Shown here piece by piece: positions 7,553 through 13,355 of a DNA stretch of 13,714 nucleotides. The notes under the pieces are model-generated. The model did not search any database and was not told where the DNA came from. It saw only the letters and a list, made by a program, of their open reading frames with translations. Origin of the DNA: Kiloniellales bacterium (GTDB lineage Bacteria; Pseudomonadota; Alphaproteobacteria; Kiloniellales; JAKSDN01). Location of the stretch: the NCBI GenBank assembly GCA_022360075.1, contig JAKSDN010000310.1:1-13714 (forward strand), given 5' to 3'. A program made the position numbers and the translations under genes. Numbering within the stretch: the first letter of the stretch is position 1; every line of letters starts with the position of its first letter.

Positions 7553-7622
7553 GAAGCAAATAGTTATCGCGTCGATTCCTCGGCAGCCATGTTTCATTTC
7601 AAGCGTGCGCCGCGCCCAAAAA

Positions 7623-7967
7623 TCACCAAGCCCTGAAAGACTCGAAGAACCCGTCCGCCGCCTCGGACAGCACCTCGCTCTCGCTGCCGATCACGGAGAG
7701 CTGGAACTGCCGGTGGCCGACGAAGAACACACGGTTGCGGAAGTAAAGGGTCTGGCCGTCGGCCAGGAACTCGACGAGCTGCGCGCTGCCGCGATAGCTG
7801 TCCGGCGCAAGACGCTCCTCGCGCACGAGCTTGCCCTTGAAGCGGGCGACGATGCGCTGGCGTGACTGGTCCAGGCCCCTTGTGATCTCATCGTCGGTGA
7901 AGGCTTCGCGCTCGAACTCGACGGCCGTCAAAGCCGCGCTTGAAATGAGGCGCCGAACGGCTTTCAT
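7623..7967 (-). CDS. Hypothetical protein, apparently N-terminally truncated
   Basis: A 114-residue product from ATG 7967, following the FAH-family gene by 26 bases. The C-terminal half (GQTLYFRNRVFFVGHRQFQL and the final AADGFFESFRAW) resembles the end of small exported alphaproteobacterial proteins of unknown function. As I recall those proteins, they are about 170-200 residues long with a signal peptide and a front beta-sheet half. Here no signal peptide and no such half is present: MKAVRRLISSAALTA is followed directly by the mid-domain helix (DEITRGLDQSRQRIVARFKG). That suggests loss of roughly 60-80 residues by deletion. A weak GAG precedes the ATG. It could be a decaying remnant or a short intracellular variant. 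The family memory is approximate and no function is proposed. Confidence 0.5.
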   Translation of the reverse strand: MKAVRRLISSAALTAVEFEREAFTDDEITRGLDQSRQRIVARFKGKLVREERLAPDSYRGSAQLVEFLADGQTLYFRNRVFFVGHRQFQLSVIGSESEVLSEAADGFFESFRAW

Positions 7968-7993
7968 CTCAGAGCTAAGTGACAGTCGCAACC

Positions 7994-8680
7994 TCACGTC
8001 ACGGTCACGTCGAGCGCACCGACCCGCTCGATCGAGCCGCGCAGCCGATCGCCGCGCTTGACCGGCCCGACCCCGGCGGGCGTCCCGGTGAAGATGAGGT
8101 CGCCGGCGGCCAGGGTGAAGAGGCCGGAGAGGTAGGCGATGGTCTCGGGCACCTTCCAGATGAGCTGGGAGAGGTCGCCGTCCTGGCGCTTCTCGCCGTT
8201 GACCTCGAGCCGAATGCTGCCCGCCGTCGGATGGCCGATGCGCGCCGCCGGCATGATGGCGCCGCAGGGCGCGGAATGATCGAAGGCCTTGCCGACCTCC
8301 CAGGGCCGGCCGAGCTTCTTGGCTTCGCCTTGCAGGTCGCGCCGGGTCATGTCGAGACCGACGGCGTAGCCGTAAACGCATTCCAGCGCTTGATCGAGAG
8401 TAATGTCTGTGCCCCCGGCAGAGAGCGCGACCACCAGCTCGATTTCGTGGTGCACGTCCTCGGAGCGGTCGGGGTAGGGGAAGTCGCCGCCGCCGGCGAT
8501 CAGGTTGTCCGGGTTCTTCTGGAAAAAGAACGGTGGCTCCTTGTCGGGATCGCCGCCCATCTCGATGGCATGGTCGGCGTAGTTGCGCCCGACGCAGTAG
8601 ATCCGATGCACCGGAAAACGCCCGGCCTCGCCTGCGACGGGCAGGCTGACGGTTTCGGGCGGGGCGATGACGAAGCTCAT
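7994..8680 (-). CDS. Fumarylacetoacetate hydrolase (FAH) family protein, fumarylpyruvate-hydrolase-like
   Basis: A 228-residue single-domain FAH-family enzyme. These cytoplasmic Mg/Mn-dependent enzymes hydrolyse C-C bonds of acylpyruvates or decarboxylate oxaloacetate-type acids. Metal ligands E79 and E81 ([10 protein letters not shown]) and D110 (VGLDMTRRD) are present, as are the conserved GRNYADH (31-37), [11 protein letters not shown] (51-61), GKAFD (130-134) and [10 protein letters not shown] (197-206). The length and the N-terminal [13 protein letters not shown] block fit the fumarylpyruvate/maleylpyruvate hydrolase and FAHD1-like group rather than the longer eukaryotic FAH. ATG 8680 has AGGAG eight bases upstream and starts 17 bases after the ABC permease stop, so it is co-transcribed with the transporter. 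Its presence suggests the ABC system imports a keto acid or aromatic-derived acid; that is inference. Confidence 0.93.
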   Translation of the reverse strand: MSFVIAPPETVSLPVAGEAGRFPVHRIYCVGRNYADHAIEMGGDPDKEPPFFFQKNPDNLIAGGGDFPYPDRSEDVHHEIELVVALSAGGTDITLDQALECVYGYAVGLDMTRRDLQGEAKKLGRPWEVGKAFDHSAPCGAIMPAARIGHPTAGSIRLEVNGEKRQDGDLSQLIWKVPETIAYLSGLFTLAAGDLIFTGTPAGVGPVKRGDRLRGSIERVGALDVTVT

Positions 8681-8697
8681 GGAACGCTCCTGCGCAA

Positions 8698-9471
8698 CTA
8701 CTGCCGCTCGTCGGCGCGCATGCGGTTTTCGAGCCAGCGCACCCCGGCCGAGACGACCAGAATCAGCACCAGATACTCGAGCACCAGGAAAGTGTAGATC
8801 TCCAGCGGCCGGTATTCGGAGACAACCAGCTCGTTGGCGCGGCGGGTCAGCTCCTCCATGCCGATCACCGAGACCAGCGAGGACATCTTCAGCATATAGA
8901 CGAGCTGATTTCCCAGCGGCGGCAGGATTCGCTTGATCGCCTGGGGCAGGATCACGTAGCGCATGGTGTCGACGTAGCCGAGCGAGATCGACTGCGCCGC
9001 CTCGCGCTGCCCGCGGCCGACGGACTGGATGCCGGCGCGAAAGATCTCCGCCTGAAAGGCCGAGTCCGACAGCGTGAGCGCGATGACGCCGGCCCAGAAC
9101 ACGCTGATGTCGATGCCGGCGACCTGCGGCAGGCCATAGTAGGTCCAGAGGATCAGCACCAGGATCGGCACCGCGCGCACGAGCTCGACATAGGTGCGGT
9201 TGACCATCCTGAGCGGCCGCTTGGACGACAGGCCGGGCAGGGCGATCAGCAGGCCGATGATCATCGACAGCACGATCGCGGTGAGCGACAGCTCGATCGT
9301 GTAGCGCAGGCCGCCGAGCAGGAACATCAGGTTGGTGCGGCCGGTCTCGGTCGAGGGCGAGATCACGTACCAGCCCCAGCCCGAGCAGCCGGAGAGCATG
9401 AGGCCGAGGATTATGGGGGTGAGGGCCTTCCTCCAGGTCGAGCGATCCTCACGCTTCGACAGGCTCAGCAT
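8698..9471 (-). CDS. Polar amino-acid-type ABC transporter permease
   Basis: An inner-membrane permease of the HisM/GlnP family, 257 residues from ATG 9471. The ABC docking (EAA) loop is at about 153-186 ([13 protein letters not shown] then [13 protein letters not shown]), and about five to six hydrophobic segments are visible, including [20 protein letters not shown] and [20 protein letters not shown]. The N-terminus is unusual: ATG 9471 and its first codons lie inside a copy of the dispersed repeat ([11 protein letters not shown]), with AAGGA seven bases upstream just outside it. ATG 9399 ([11 protein letters not shown]) is the alternative; it has no Shine-Dalgarno but would remove the repeat-encoded part. 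The LSGC there resembles a lipobox but sits in a membrane protein, so I do not call it a lipoprotein. It lies downstream of the ATPase gene across a 338-base repeat-filled gap and upstream of the FAH gene. Confidence 0.9.
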   Translation of the reverse strand: MLSLSKREDRSTWRKALTPIILGLMLSGCSGWGWYVISPSTETGRTNLMFLLGGLRYTIELSLTAIVLSMIIGLLIALPGLSSKRPLRMVNRTYVELVRAVPILVLILWTYYGLPQVAGIDISVFWAGVIALTLSDSAFQAEIFRAGIQSVGRGQREAAQSISLGYVDTMRYVILPQAIKRILPPLGNQLVYMLKMSSLVSVIGMEELTRRANELVVSEYRPLEIYTFLVLEYLVLILVVSAGVRWLENRMRADERQ

Positions 9472-9477
9472 GAGGGG
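9441..9477 (-). repeat. Dispersed repeat copy overlapping the ABC permease start
   Basis: Bases 9441-9477 match 3050-3086 at 35 of 37 positions. The copy contains the ATG at 9471 and encodes the first residues of the permease on the minus strand. A partial inverted copy lies at 9731-9756. The gap 9472-9809 otherwise holds the long palindrome at 9561-9678 and no gene. Confidence 0.85.
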
Positions 9478-9560
9478 ATCCTTCGGGGTCGGAAACTCAA
9501 AACCACGTGCCCACGTCCGGAGAGCTCGCAAAGAGGCTGATGCAGGGCTGGATTACCTTT

Positions 9561-9678
9561 GTGCGTCCTTCGAGACGCCCGCTTTGCGGGCTCCTCAGGA
9601 TGAGGACATTTCTTAATGCCATCGGAGATTTACCTCATCCTGAGGAGCGCCCTTCAAGGCACGTCTCGAAGGACGCAC
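9561..9678. repeat. 118-base composite inverted repeat in the ABC operon
   Basis: The outer arms 9561-9577 and 9662-9678 are exact complements over 17 bases (GTGCGTCCTTCGAGACG). The inner arms 9590-9605 and 9633-9648 are exact over 16 bases (GCTCCTCAGGATGAGG), separated from the outer arms by unpaired stretches of similar size. The transcript of either strand could fold into a long hairpin. It lies between the ABC ATPase and permease genes and is flanked by oppositely oriented copies of the CTTCGACA-type repeat. Confidence 0.85.
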
Positions 9679-9730
9679 GCTGTTGGTGCAGCGCCGTCGG
9701 AGAGGCCGAACCAGTGTATTCACATCTTCC

Positions 9731-9756
9731 GAGCCTGTCGAAGGGTGAGGATCGCT
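9731..9756 (+). repeat. Partial inverted copy of the dispersed CTTCGACA-type repeat
   Basis: Bases 9731-9756 (beginning GAGCCTGTCGAAGGGTG) match the reverse complement of 9441-9466 at 25 of 26 positions. Together the two copies form an outer inverted pair around the 9561-9678 palindrome. This one ends 54 bases before the stop codon side of the ATPase gene. Confidence 0.8.
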
Positions 9757-9809
9757 CGCTCGAGCCACTCGCTCGAATCGCCTCCGCAGCATCAATCCCC
9801 TCCACCGCC

Positions 9810-10565
9810 TCAGTGATGCAGGATCTGCGTGAGAAAGCGGCGGCAGCGCTCGCTGCGCGGCGCTTCGAAGAAGGTCGTCGGCGGGCCGGTCTCGATCACC
9901 TCGCCCTGGTCCATGAAGACCATGAGGTCGGCGACCTTGCGCGCGAAGCCCATCTCGTGCGTGACGCAGATCATGGTCATGCCTTCCTGGGCCAGCTCGA
10001 CCATGACCTCGAGCACCTCGGCGATCATCTCGGGATCGAGCGCCGAGGTCGGCTCGTCGAACAGCATGATCCGCGGCTCCATGCAGAGCGAGCGGGCGAT
10101 GGCCACGCGCTGCTGCTGCCCGCCGGAGAGCTGCGAGGGATACTTGCCGGCCTGGTCGGGGATGTGCACGCGCTCCAGGTAATGCATCGCGCGCTCTTCG
10201 GCCTCGGCCTTGGAGAGCTTGCGCACCCGCATGGGCCCGAGCGTCAGGTTGCGCAGCACCGTCAGGTGCGGGAAGAGATTGAACTGCTGGAACACCATGC
10301 CGACCTCGCCGCGCACCGTGTCCACGGAGCGCGCGTCGTCGGTCAGCTCGACCCCGTCGACGACGATTCGGCCCGCATCGTGCCGCTCCAAACGGTTGAT
10401 GCAGCGGATCAGGGTCGACTTGCCCGAGCCCGAGGGGCCGCAGACCACGACCCGCTGGCCGAGCGCGACGGCGAGGTCGACCGCCTTCAAGGCCTGGAAG
10501 GCGCCGAAGTGCTTGCTGACCCCTTCCAGCCGGATCACGGCTTCGCTGCCGCCATTTTCAGTCAA
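9810..10565 (-). CDS. Polar amino-acid-type ABC transporter ATP-binding protein
   Basis: A 251-residue ATPase of the GlnQ/HisP group that powers the adjacent permease at the cytoplasmic face. The motifs are complete: Walker A GPSGSGKST (43-51), Q-loop Gln 93 (MVFQQFNLFPH), signature LSGGQQQR (146-153), Walker B IMLFDEP (166-172), D-loop SALDPE and switch His 203 (VTHEM). I choose TTG 10565 as the start because a GGGGGG-rich Shine-Dalgarno stands about six bases upstream and the domain begins ten residues later (IRLEGVSKHF). A longer frame to 10685 would run into the divergent promoter. The gene is first of the minus-strand operon and divergent from its binding-protein gene; the permease follows after 338 bases of repeats. 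Confidence 0.93.
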   Translation of the reverse strand: MTENGGSEAVIRLEGVSKHFGAFQALKAVDLAVALGQRVVVCGPSGSGKSTLIRCINRLERHDAGRIVVDGVELTDDARSVDTVRGEVGMVFQQFNLFPHLTVLRNLTLGPMRVRKLSKAEAEERAMHYLERVHIPDQAGKYPSQLSGGQQQRVAIARSLCMEPRIMLFDEPTSALDPEMIAEVLEVMVELAQEGMTMICVTHEMGFARKVADLMVFMDQGEVIETGPPTTFFEAPRSERCRRFLTQILHH

Positions 10566-10644
10566 GCGCTGCCCCCCTTCGCGCGGCTCCCGGACCGCTT
10601 TCAGGTACGCCCGAGAGTCGATAAGATCACGGACAGCGGGAACC

Positions 10645-10663
10645 GACGGTCCTTGATACCGTC
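10645..10663. promoter_or_regulatory. Candidate operator in the ABC ATPase/binding-protein divergent promoter
   Basis: A perfect dyad, GACGGT-N7-ACCGTC, in the 164-base gap between the two divergent genes of the ABC system. It has the same 6-7-6 geometry as the dyad at 1714-1732 but a different sequence, so it probably binds a different regulator. AATAAT at 10684-10689 is a possible -10 for the binding-protein gene; no good -35 partner is seen. Confidence 0.45.
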
Positions 10664-10729
10664 CGCGCCCGGCTCTTGGAACCAATAATCGGGCGCCCCG
10701 GCGGACCCGATCGAGAACAGGGACATAAG

Positions 10730-11509
10730 ATGCTCGTGAGAAAACTGATCTGCGCCGCCTGCCTGCTGCTGCTCGGCACGGCCCCGGCGGCCGCCCAATC
10801 CACCTTGCAGAAGATCCTCGACGGCGGCGTGCTCAAGGTCGGCACGACCGGCGACTGGAACCCCATGACCCTCAAGGACCCGGCGACCAACAGCTATCGT
10901 GGCTACGACATCGACGTGACCAGCGAGCTCGCCAAGGATCTGGGCGTCGAGATCGAGTATGTGCCGACCGACTGGAAGACACTGGTCAACGGCGTCGTGG
11001 CCGGCAAGTACCACATGACCGGCAGCGCCTCGCTCAGCGCCAAGCGCGCCAAGGTCGCCGGCTACTCGATCGCCTATTTCGACCTCGCGACCGTGCCCCT
11101 GACGCTCAAGAAGAACGCCGATCGCTTCAAGGACTGGGACGACATCAACAAGGAAGACGTCACCGTCGCCGCGACCTTGGGCACGACCCAAGAGCAGCAG
11201 GTCAAGCAGTTCTTCCCCAACGCCAAGAAGAAGATTATCGAGGCGCCGGCGCGCGACTTCCAGGAGGTCCTGGCCGGCCGCGCCGACGTGCACATCACCT
11301 CCAACGTCGAGGCCGCGACCCTGGTTGAGAAGTATCCGGAGATGATGGTCGTGCCGGTGAGCGAGGCCCGCGCCCGCACGCCGATCGCCATGCTGCTGCC
11401 CCAGGACGACCAGGTCTGGATCAACTACGTCAACCACTGGATCCAGCTCAAGCAGGCCCGCGGCTTCTTCGACGGGCTGGCGGCGAAATGGCGGCTGAGC
11501 AACGAGTAG
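10730..11509 (+). CDS. Periplasmic substrate-binding protein of the polar amino-acid ABC family, cyclohexadienyl-dehydratase-like branch
   Basis: A 259-residue exported type-II periplasmic binding protein, presumed receptor for the divergent ATPase-permease. The signal peptide is MLVRKLICAACLLLLGTAPAAA with cleavage near residue 22. The mature chain starts with ILDGGVLKVGTTGDWNPM (29-46) and contains GYDIDVTSELAKDLGVEIEY (58-77), SLSAKRAKVAGYS (101-113) with carboxylate-binding Arg 106, GTTQE (151-155) and GRADVHIT (183-190). The opening blocks resemble PheC cyclohexadienyl dehydratase, an enzyme derived from this fold, so an enzymatic role cannot be excluded, although the transporter context favours binding. 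At the place where amino-acid receptors carry the Asp that holds the substrate amino group, this protein has Ser 191. ATG 10730 has AGGGA six to seven bases upstream. Confidence 0.9.
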   Translation: MLVRKLICAACLLLLGTAPAAAQSTLQKILDGGVLKVGTTGDWNPMTLKDPATNSYRGYDIDVTSELAKDLGVEIEYVPTDWKTLVNGVVAGKYHMTGSASLSAKRAKVAGYSIAYFDLATVPLTLKKNADRFKDWDDINKEDVTVAATLGTTQEQQVKQFFPNAKKKIIEAPARDFQEVLAGRADVHITSNVEAATLVEKYPEMMVVPVSEARARTPIAMLLPQDDQVWINYVNHWIQLKQARGFFDGLAAKWRLSNE

Positions 11510-11529
11510 GCTCCGTTAGCTGGGGGATT

Positions 11530-11622
11530 CCCCCTCACCCAGCTCCCGCTAAGGCTCGGCTATTCGCCTCGCCAAGCCTACACATCCCTCTCCCTCAGTG
11601 GGGGAGAGGTTAGGTGAGGGGG
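11530..11622. terminator. Inverted-repeat element between convergent genes; probable bidirectional terminator
   Basis: The outer arms CCCCCTCACC (11530-11539) and GGTGAGGGGG (11613-11622) are perfect complements. An inner hairpin, CCTCTCCCTC (11587-11596) with GGGGAGAGG (11601-11609), lies inside. The 141-base gap separates the ends of the binding-protein gene (+) and the AhpD-like gene (-). The tail AGAGGTTAGGTGAGGGGG resembles that of the element near 690. Termination is inferred; no U-tract is present. Confidence 0.5.
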
Positions 11623-11650
11623 GCTGACCCCGCACCGTCGGCCGAGACCC

Positions 11651-12232
11651 TCAATTCTCCTCCTGGTAATACCCGATCACATCCCCCTCGGTCGTCACGC
11701 CGAGGCCGTTCAGCAGCCGGTTCGAATAGTTGAAATACGCGCACACCTGGTTGACCTCGAGGATCTCGCCGTCCTCGCAGCCGGCCTCCTTCAGCGCGTC
11801 GAAGTCGCCTTGCGCCATCTTGCCGACCGAGGCAGTGAGCTTCTCGGTGTAGCGCAGCAGGGCCAGCTCCTTGCCGTCGAAGACCTCTTCCGGCCGGCGC
11901 GCCTGCAGGGCCGCGTAGACCGCTTCGGCGCGGGCCTCGTCGGCGATCAGGCGCCGGGCGTTGGCGAAGTGGTGGGTCAGGCTGTAGGCGCAGTCGTTGA
12001 CCATCGAGGTGTAGGAGGCCACGACCTCGAGGAACCAGAAGGGCAGGACGTTGTCCGGGTTGTGCAGGACGCTGCGGTAAAGCGTGACGTGGCCGTCCAT
12101 GGTCTGCGGCCGCAGGGAGTGGACCCGCATGACGTTGTCCACCGTGCCGTGGGGCGTGCGCACCTTGTCGTACATCTCGCGCAGAAAGCCCGTCGCCGCC
12201 TCGAGCGGGATCATGCGGATCCAGGCCGACAT
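11651..12232 (-). CDS. AhpD-like / carboxymuconolactone-decarboxylase-family protein lacking the second active-site cysteine
   Basis: A 193-residue all-helical protein of the peroxidase-related AhpD fold. The central helix has NDCAYSLTHHF (79-89), where AhpD-type disulfide reductases and related proteins carry C-x-x-C-x-x-x-H. Here C81 is kept, the second Cys is Ser 84, and H87/H88 remain. Ordinary CxxC peroxiredoxin-reductase chemistry is therefore unlikely; the fold may serve another reaction or stress role. The surrounding residues (LPFWFLEVVASYTSMVNDC and ELALLRYTEKLT) are typical of the family. ATG 12232 has GAGGAG about seven bases upstream and lies 20 bases after the oxygenase stop, so the two genes form an operon. 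Confidence 0.87.
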   Translation of the reverse strand: MSAWIRMIPLEAATGFLREMYDKVRTPHGTVDNVMRVHSLRPQTMDGHVTLYRSVLHNPDNVLPFWFLEVVASYTSMVNDCAYSLTHHFANARRLIADEARAEAVYAALQARRPEEVFDGKELALLRYTEKLTASVGKMAQGDFDALKEAGCEDGEILEVNQVCAYFNYSNRLLNGLGVTTEGDVIGYYQEEN

Positions 12233-12252
12233 GGGCGTCTCCTCGGGGCCGG

Positions 12253-13227
12253 CTATTTGCGATAGGCGAAGGAGGTGTCGAAGCGCGACAGGACATAGTC
12301 GCCACAGGCGACGGGCGCATAGCGGCTCGTCTCGCCGCCGCGGCAGACGACGGCGGGATCGACCAGGCTGTCGAAGTCCGGATCGACGGCGATCAGCATG
12401 GAATGGCGTTCCTTCCCGGCGCGGTTGATCACCCGGTGCGGGGTCGAGCGGAAAGCATCGTTGGTCCAGCGTGACAGCAGATCGCCGACATTGACCACGA
12501 TCGTGCCCTCGATCGGATGTGCTGTCACCCAATCGCCTTCGTAGGTCTGGACCTCCAGCCCGCCGATCGCGTCCTGCCACAGCAGGGTCAGGCAGCCGTA
12601 GTCGGTGTGCGGCGAGACGCCGAACTGCTCCTGACCCATCATCGGCGGCTGCTCCGGATAGTAGATGATCGTGCCGCGTGCGATCGGATGGTCCCAGCGG
12701 CGCACGAAGGTCTCCGCCGGCAGCTCCAGGCTGGTCGCGAAGGCGCGCAGCAGCCGCCGGCCGCACTCCAGGCCTTGCTCGAAGAAGGGATAGACCGCCG
12801 CGCGGAAGCCGGCCGGCCGGTCCGGCCACTGGTTGCGGCCGAGGAAAGGATTGTCCTCCGTGACCGCCGGGTCGTCCGGCGGCAGATCGAGACCCCAGAC
12901 GAAGCTCTCCTTCAGATCGCTGCGGGTCGCCGATTCCATCTTGGCCTCGCCGAGCGCCAGGAAGCCGTGGTGAAAGCGGTTGATCGTGACCTTCTCTTTT
13001 TCTGCGCGCGGCAGGGCGAAGAAGGTCCGAGCGGCGGCATCGGCGCGGGCGATCGCGTCTTCGGCGATGCCGTGGTTCTTCACGTAGAGGAAGCCGACCT
13101 CTTCGGCTGCCCGGCGCAGGGCGGCGCCGACCTCGGCCGTACCGCGCGCGTCGCCCGCCAGCAGCGGCGCGGCGTCGATCACGGGAATGTCGGTGACCTC
13201 GATCCTTCGCGATTCGGCGTAGCTCAC
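12253..13227 (-). CDS. 2-oxoglutarate/Fe(II)-type dioxygenase, isopenicillin N synthase-like family
   Basis: A 324-residue non-haem iron oxygenase with an N-terminal DIOX_N region (IPVIDAAPLLAGD, EEVGFLYVKNHGI) and a C-terminal jelly roll. Numbered from GTG 13227, the iron ligands are H207 and D209 (SPHTDYG) and H264 (STPHRVIN); the co-substrate-binding pair R274 and S276 (RHS) is also present. The chemistry expected of the family is hydroxylation, desaturation or ring closure of a small acid or amino-acid derivative; the substrate is unknown. An open frame continues to ATG 13335, but that would put only 20 bases between divergent starts and would translate the AT-richer dyad at 13260-13292. 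GTG 13227 has GGGA eight bases upstream and gives a normal N-terminus (MSYAESRRIEVTDIPVID). ATG 13287 is a third option. It is followed by the AhpD-like gene. Confidence 0.9.
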   Translation of the reverse strand: MSYAESRRIEVTDIPVIDAAPLLAGDARGTAEVGAALRRAAEEVGFLYVKNHGIAEDAIARADAAARTFFALPRAEKEKVTINRFHHGFLALGEAKMESATRSDLKESFVWGLDLPPDDPAVTEDNPFLGRNQWPDRPAGFRAAVYPFFEQGLECGRRLLRAFATSLELPAETFVRRWDHPIARGTIIYYPEQPPMMGQEQFGVSPHTDYGCLTLLWQDAIGGLEVQTYEGDWVTAHPIEGTIVVNVGDLLSRWTNDAFRSTPHRVINRAGKERHSMLIAVDPDFDSLVDPAVVCRGGETSRYAPVACGDYVLSRFDTSFAYRK

Positions 13228-13259
13228 GGCTTCGGTCCCATATCCATGAGAAATGATGA

Positions 13260-13292
13260 TGGAATTGGCTCGGGTGTACACAGCCATTTCCA
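13260..13292. promoter_or_regulatory. 33-base dyad, candidate operator between the oxygenase and the second LysR gene
   Basis: Arms TGGAATTGGCT (13260-13270) and AGCCATTTCCA (13282-13292) pair at 10 of 11 positions around an 11-base spacer that contains GTGTACAC. The dyad lies in a patch of visibly lower GC between the oxygenase and the divergent GcvA-like regulator. It is a natural site for that regulator and argues against translation of the longer oxygenase N-terminus. Confidence 0.6.
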
Positions 13293-13355
13293 ATGTATCC
13301 TTGATCTTTGCGGGATACGAGGCAGAATGATTCATACTATCCAGTAATCTGATTC

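Noticed and set aside
7968..8381. Upstream extension of the 7623-7967 hypothetical gene on the minus strand
   Set aside because: The extension runs through the FAH-family gene in another frame and is Arg/Gly-rich nonsense; only the part from ATG 7967 looks protein-like.
9384..9402. Lipobox-like LSGC near the permease N-terminus
   Set aside because: The protein is a polytopic permease with no separate exported domain, so lipidation at this Cys is not a sound call.
2992..9756. CRISPR array
   Set aside because: Repeat copies are inverted, widely and irregularly spaced, without regular spacers or cas genes.
9441..9756. Insertion sequence
   Set aside because: No transposase frame lies between the inverted repeats and no target duplication could be recognised.
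10601..11437. 278-residue reverse open frame
   Set aside because: Antisense to the ABC receptor gene and the divergent promoter; no recognisable features.
12233..12829. Upstream extension of the AhpD-like gene on the minus strand
   Set aside because: It overlaps the oxygenase gene out of frame; ATG 12232 with GAGGAG is the natural start.
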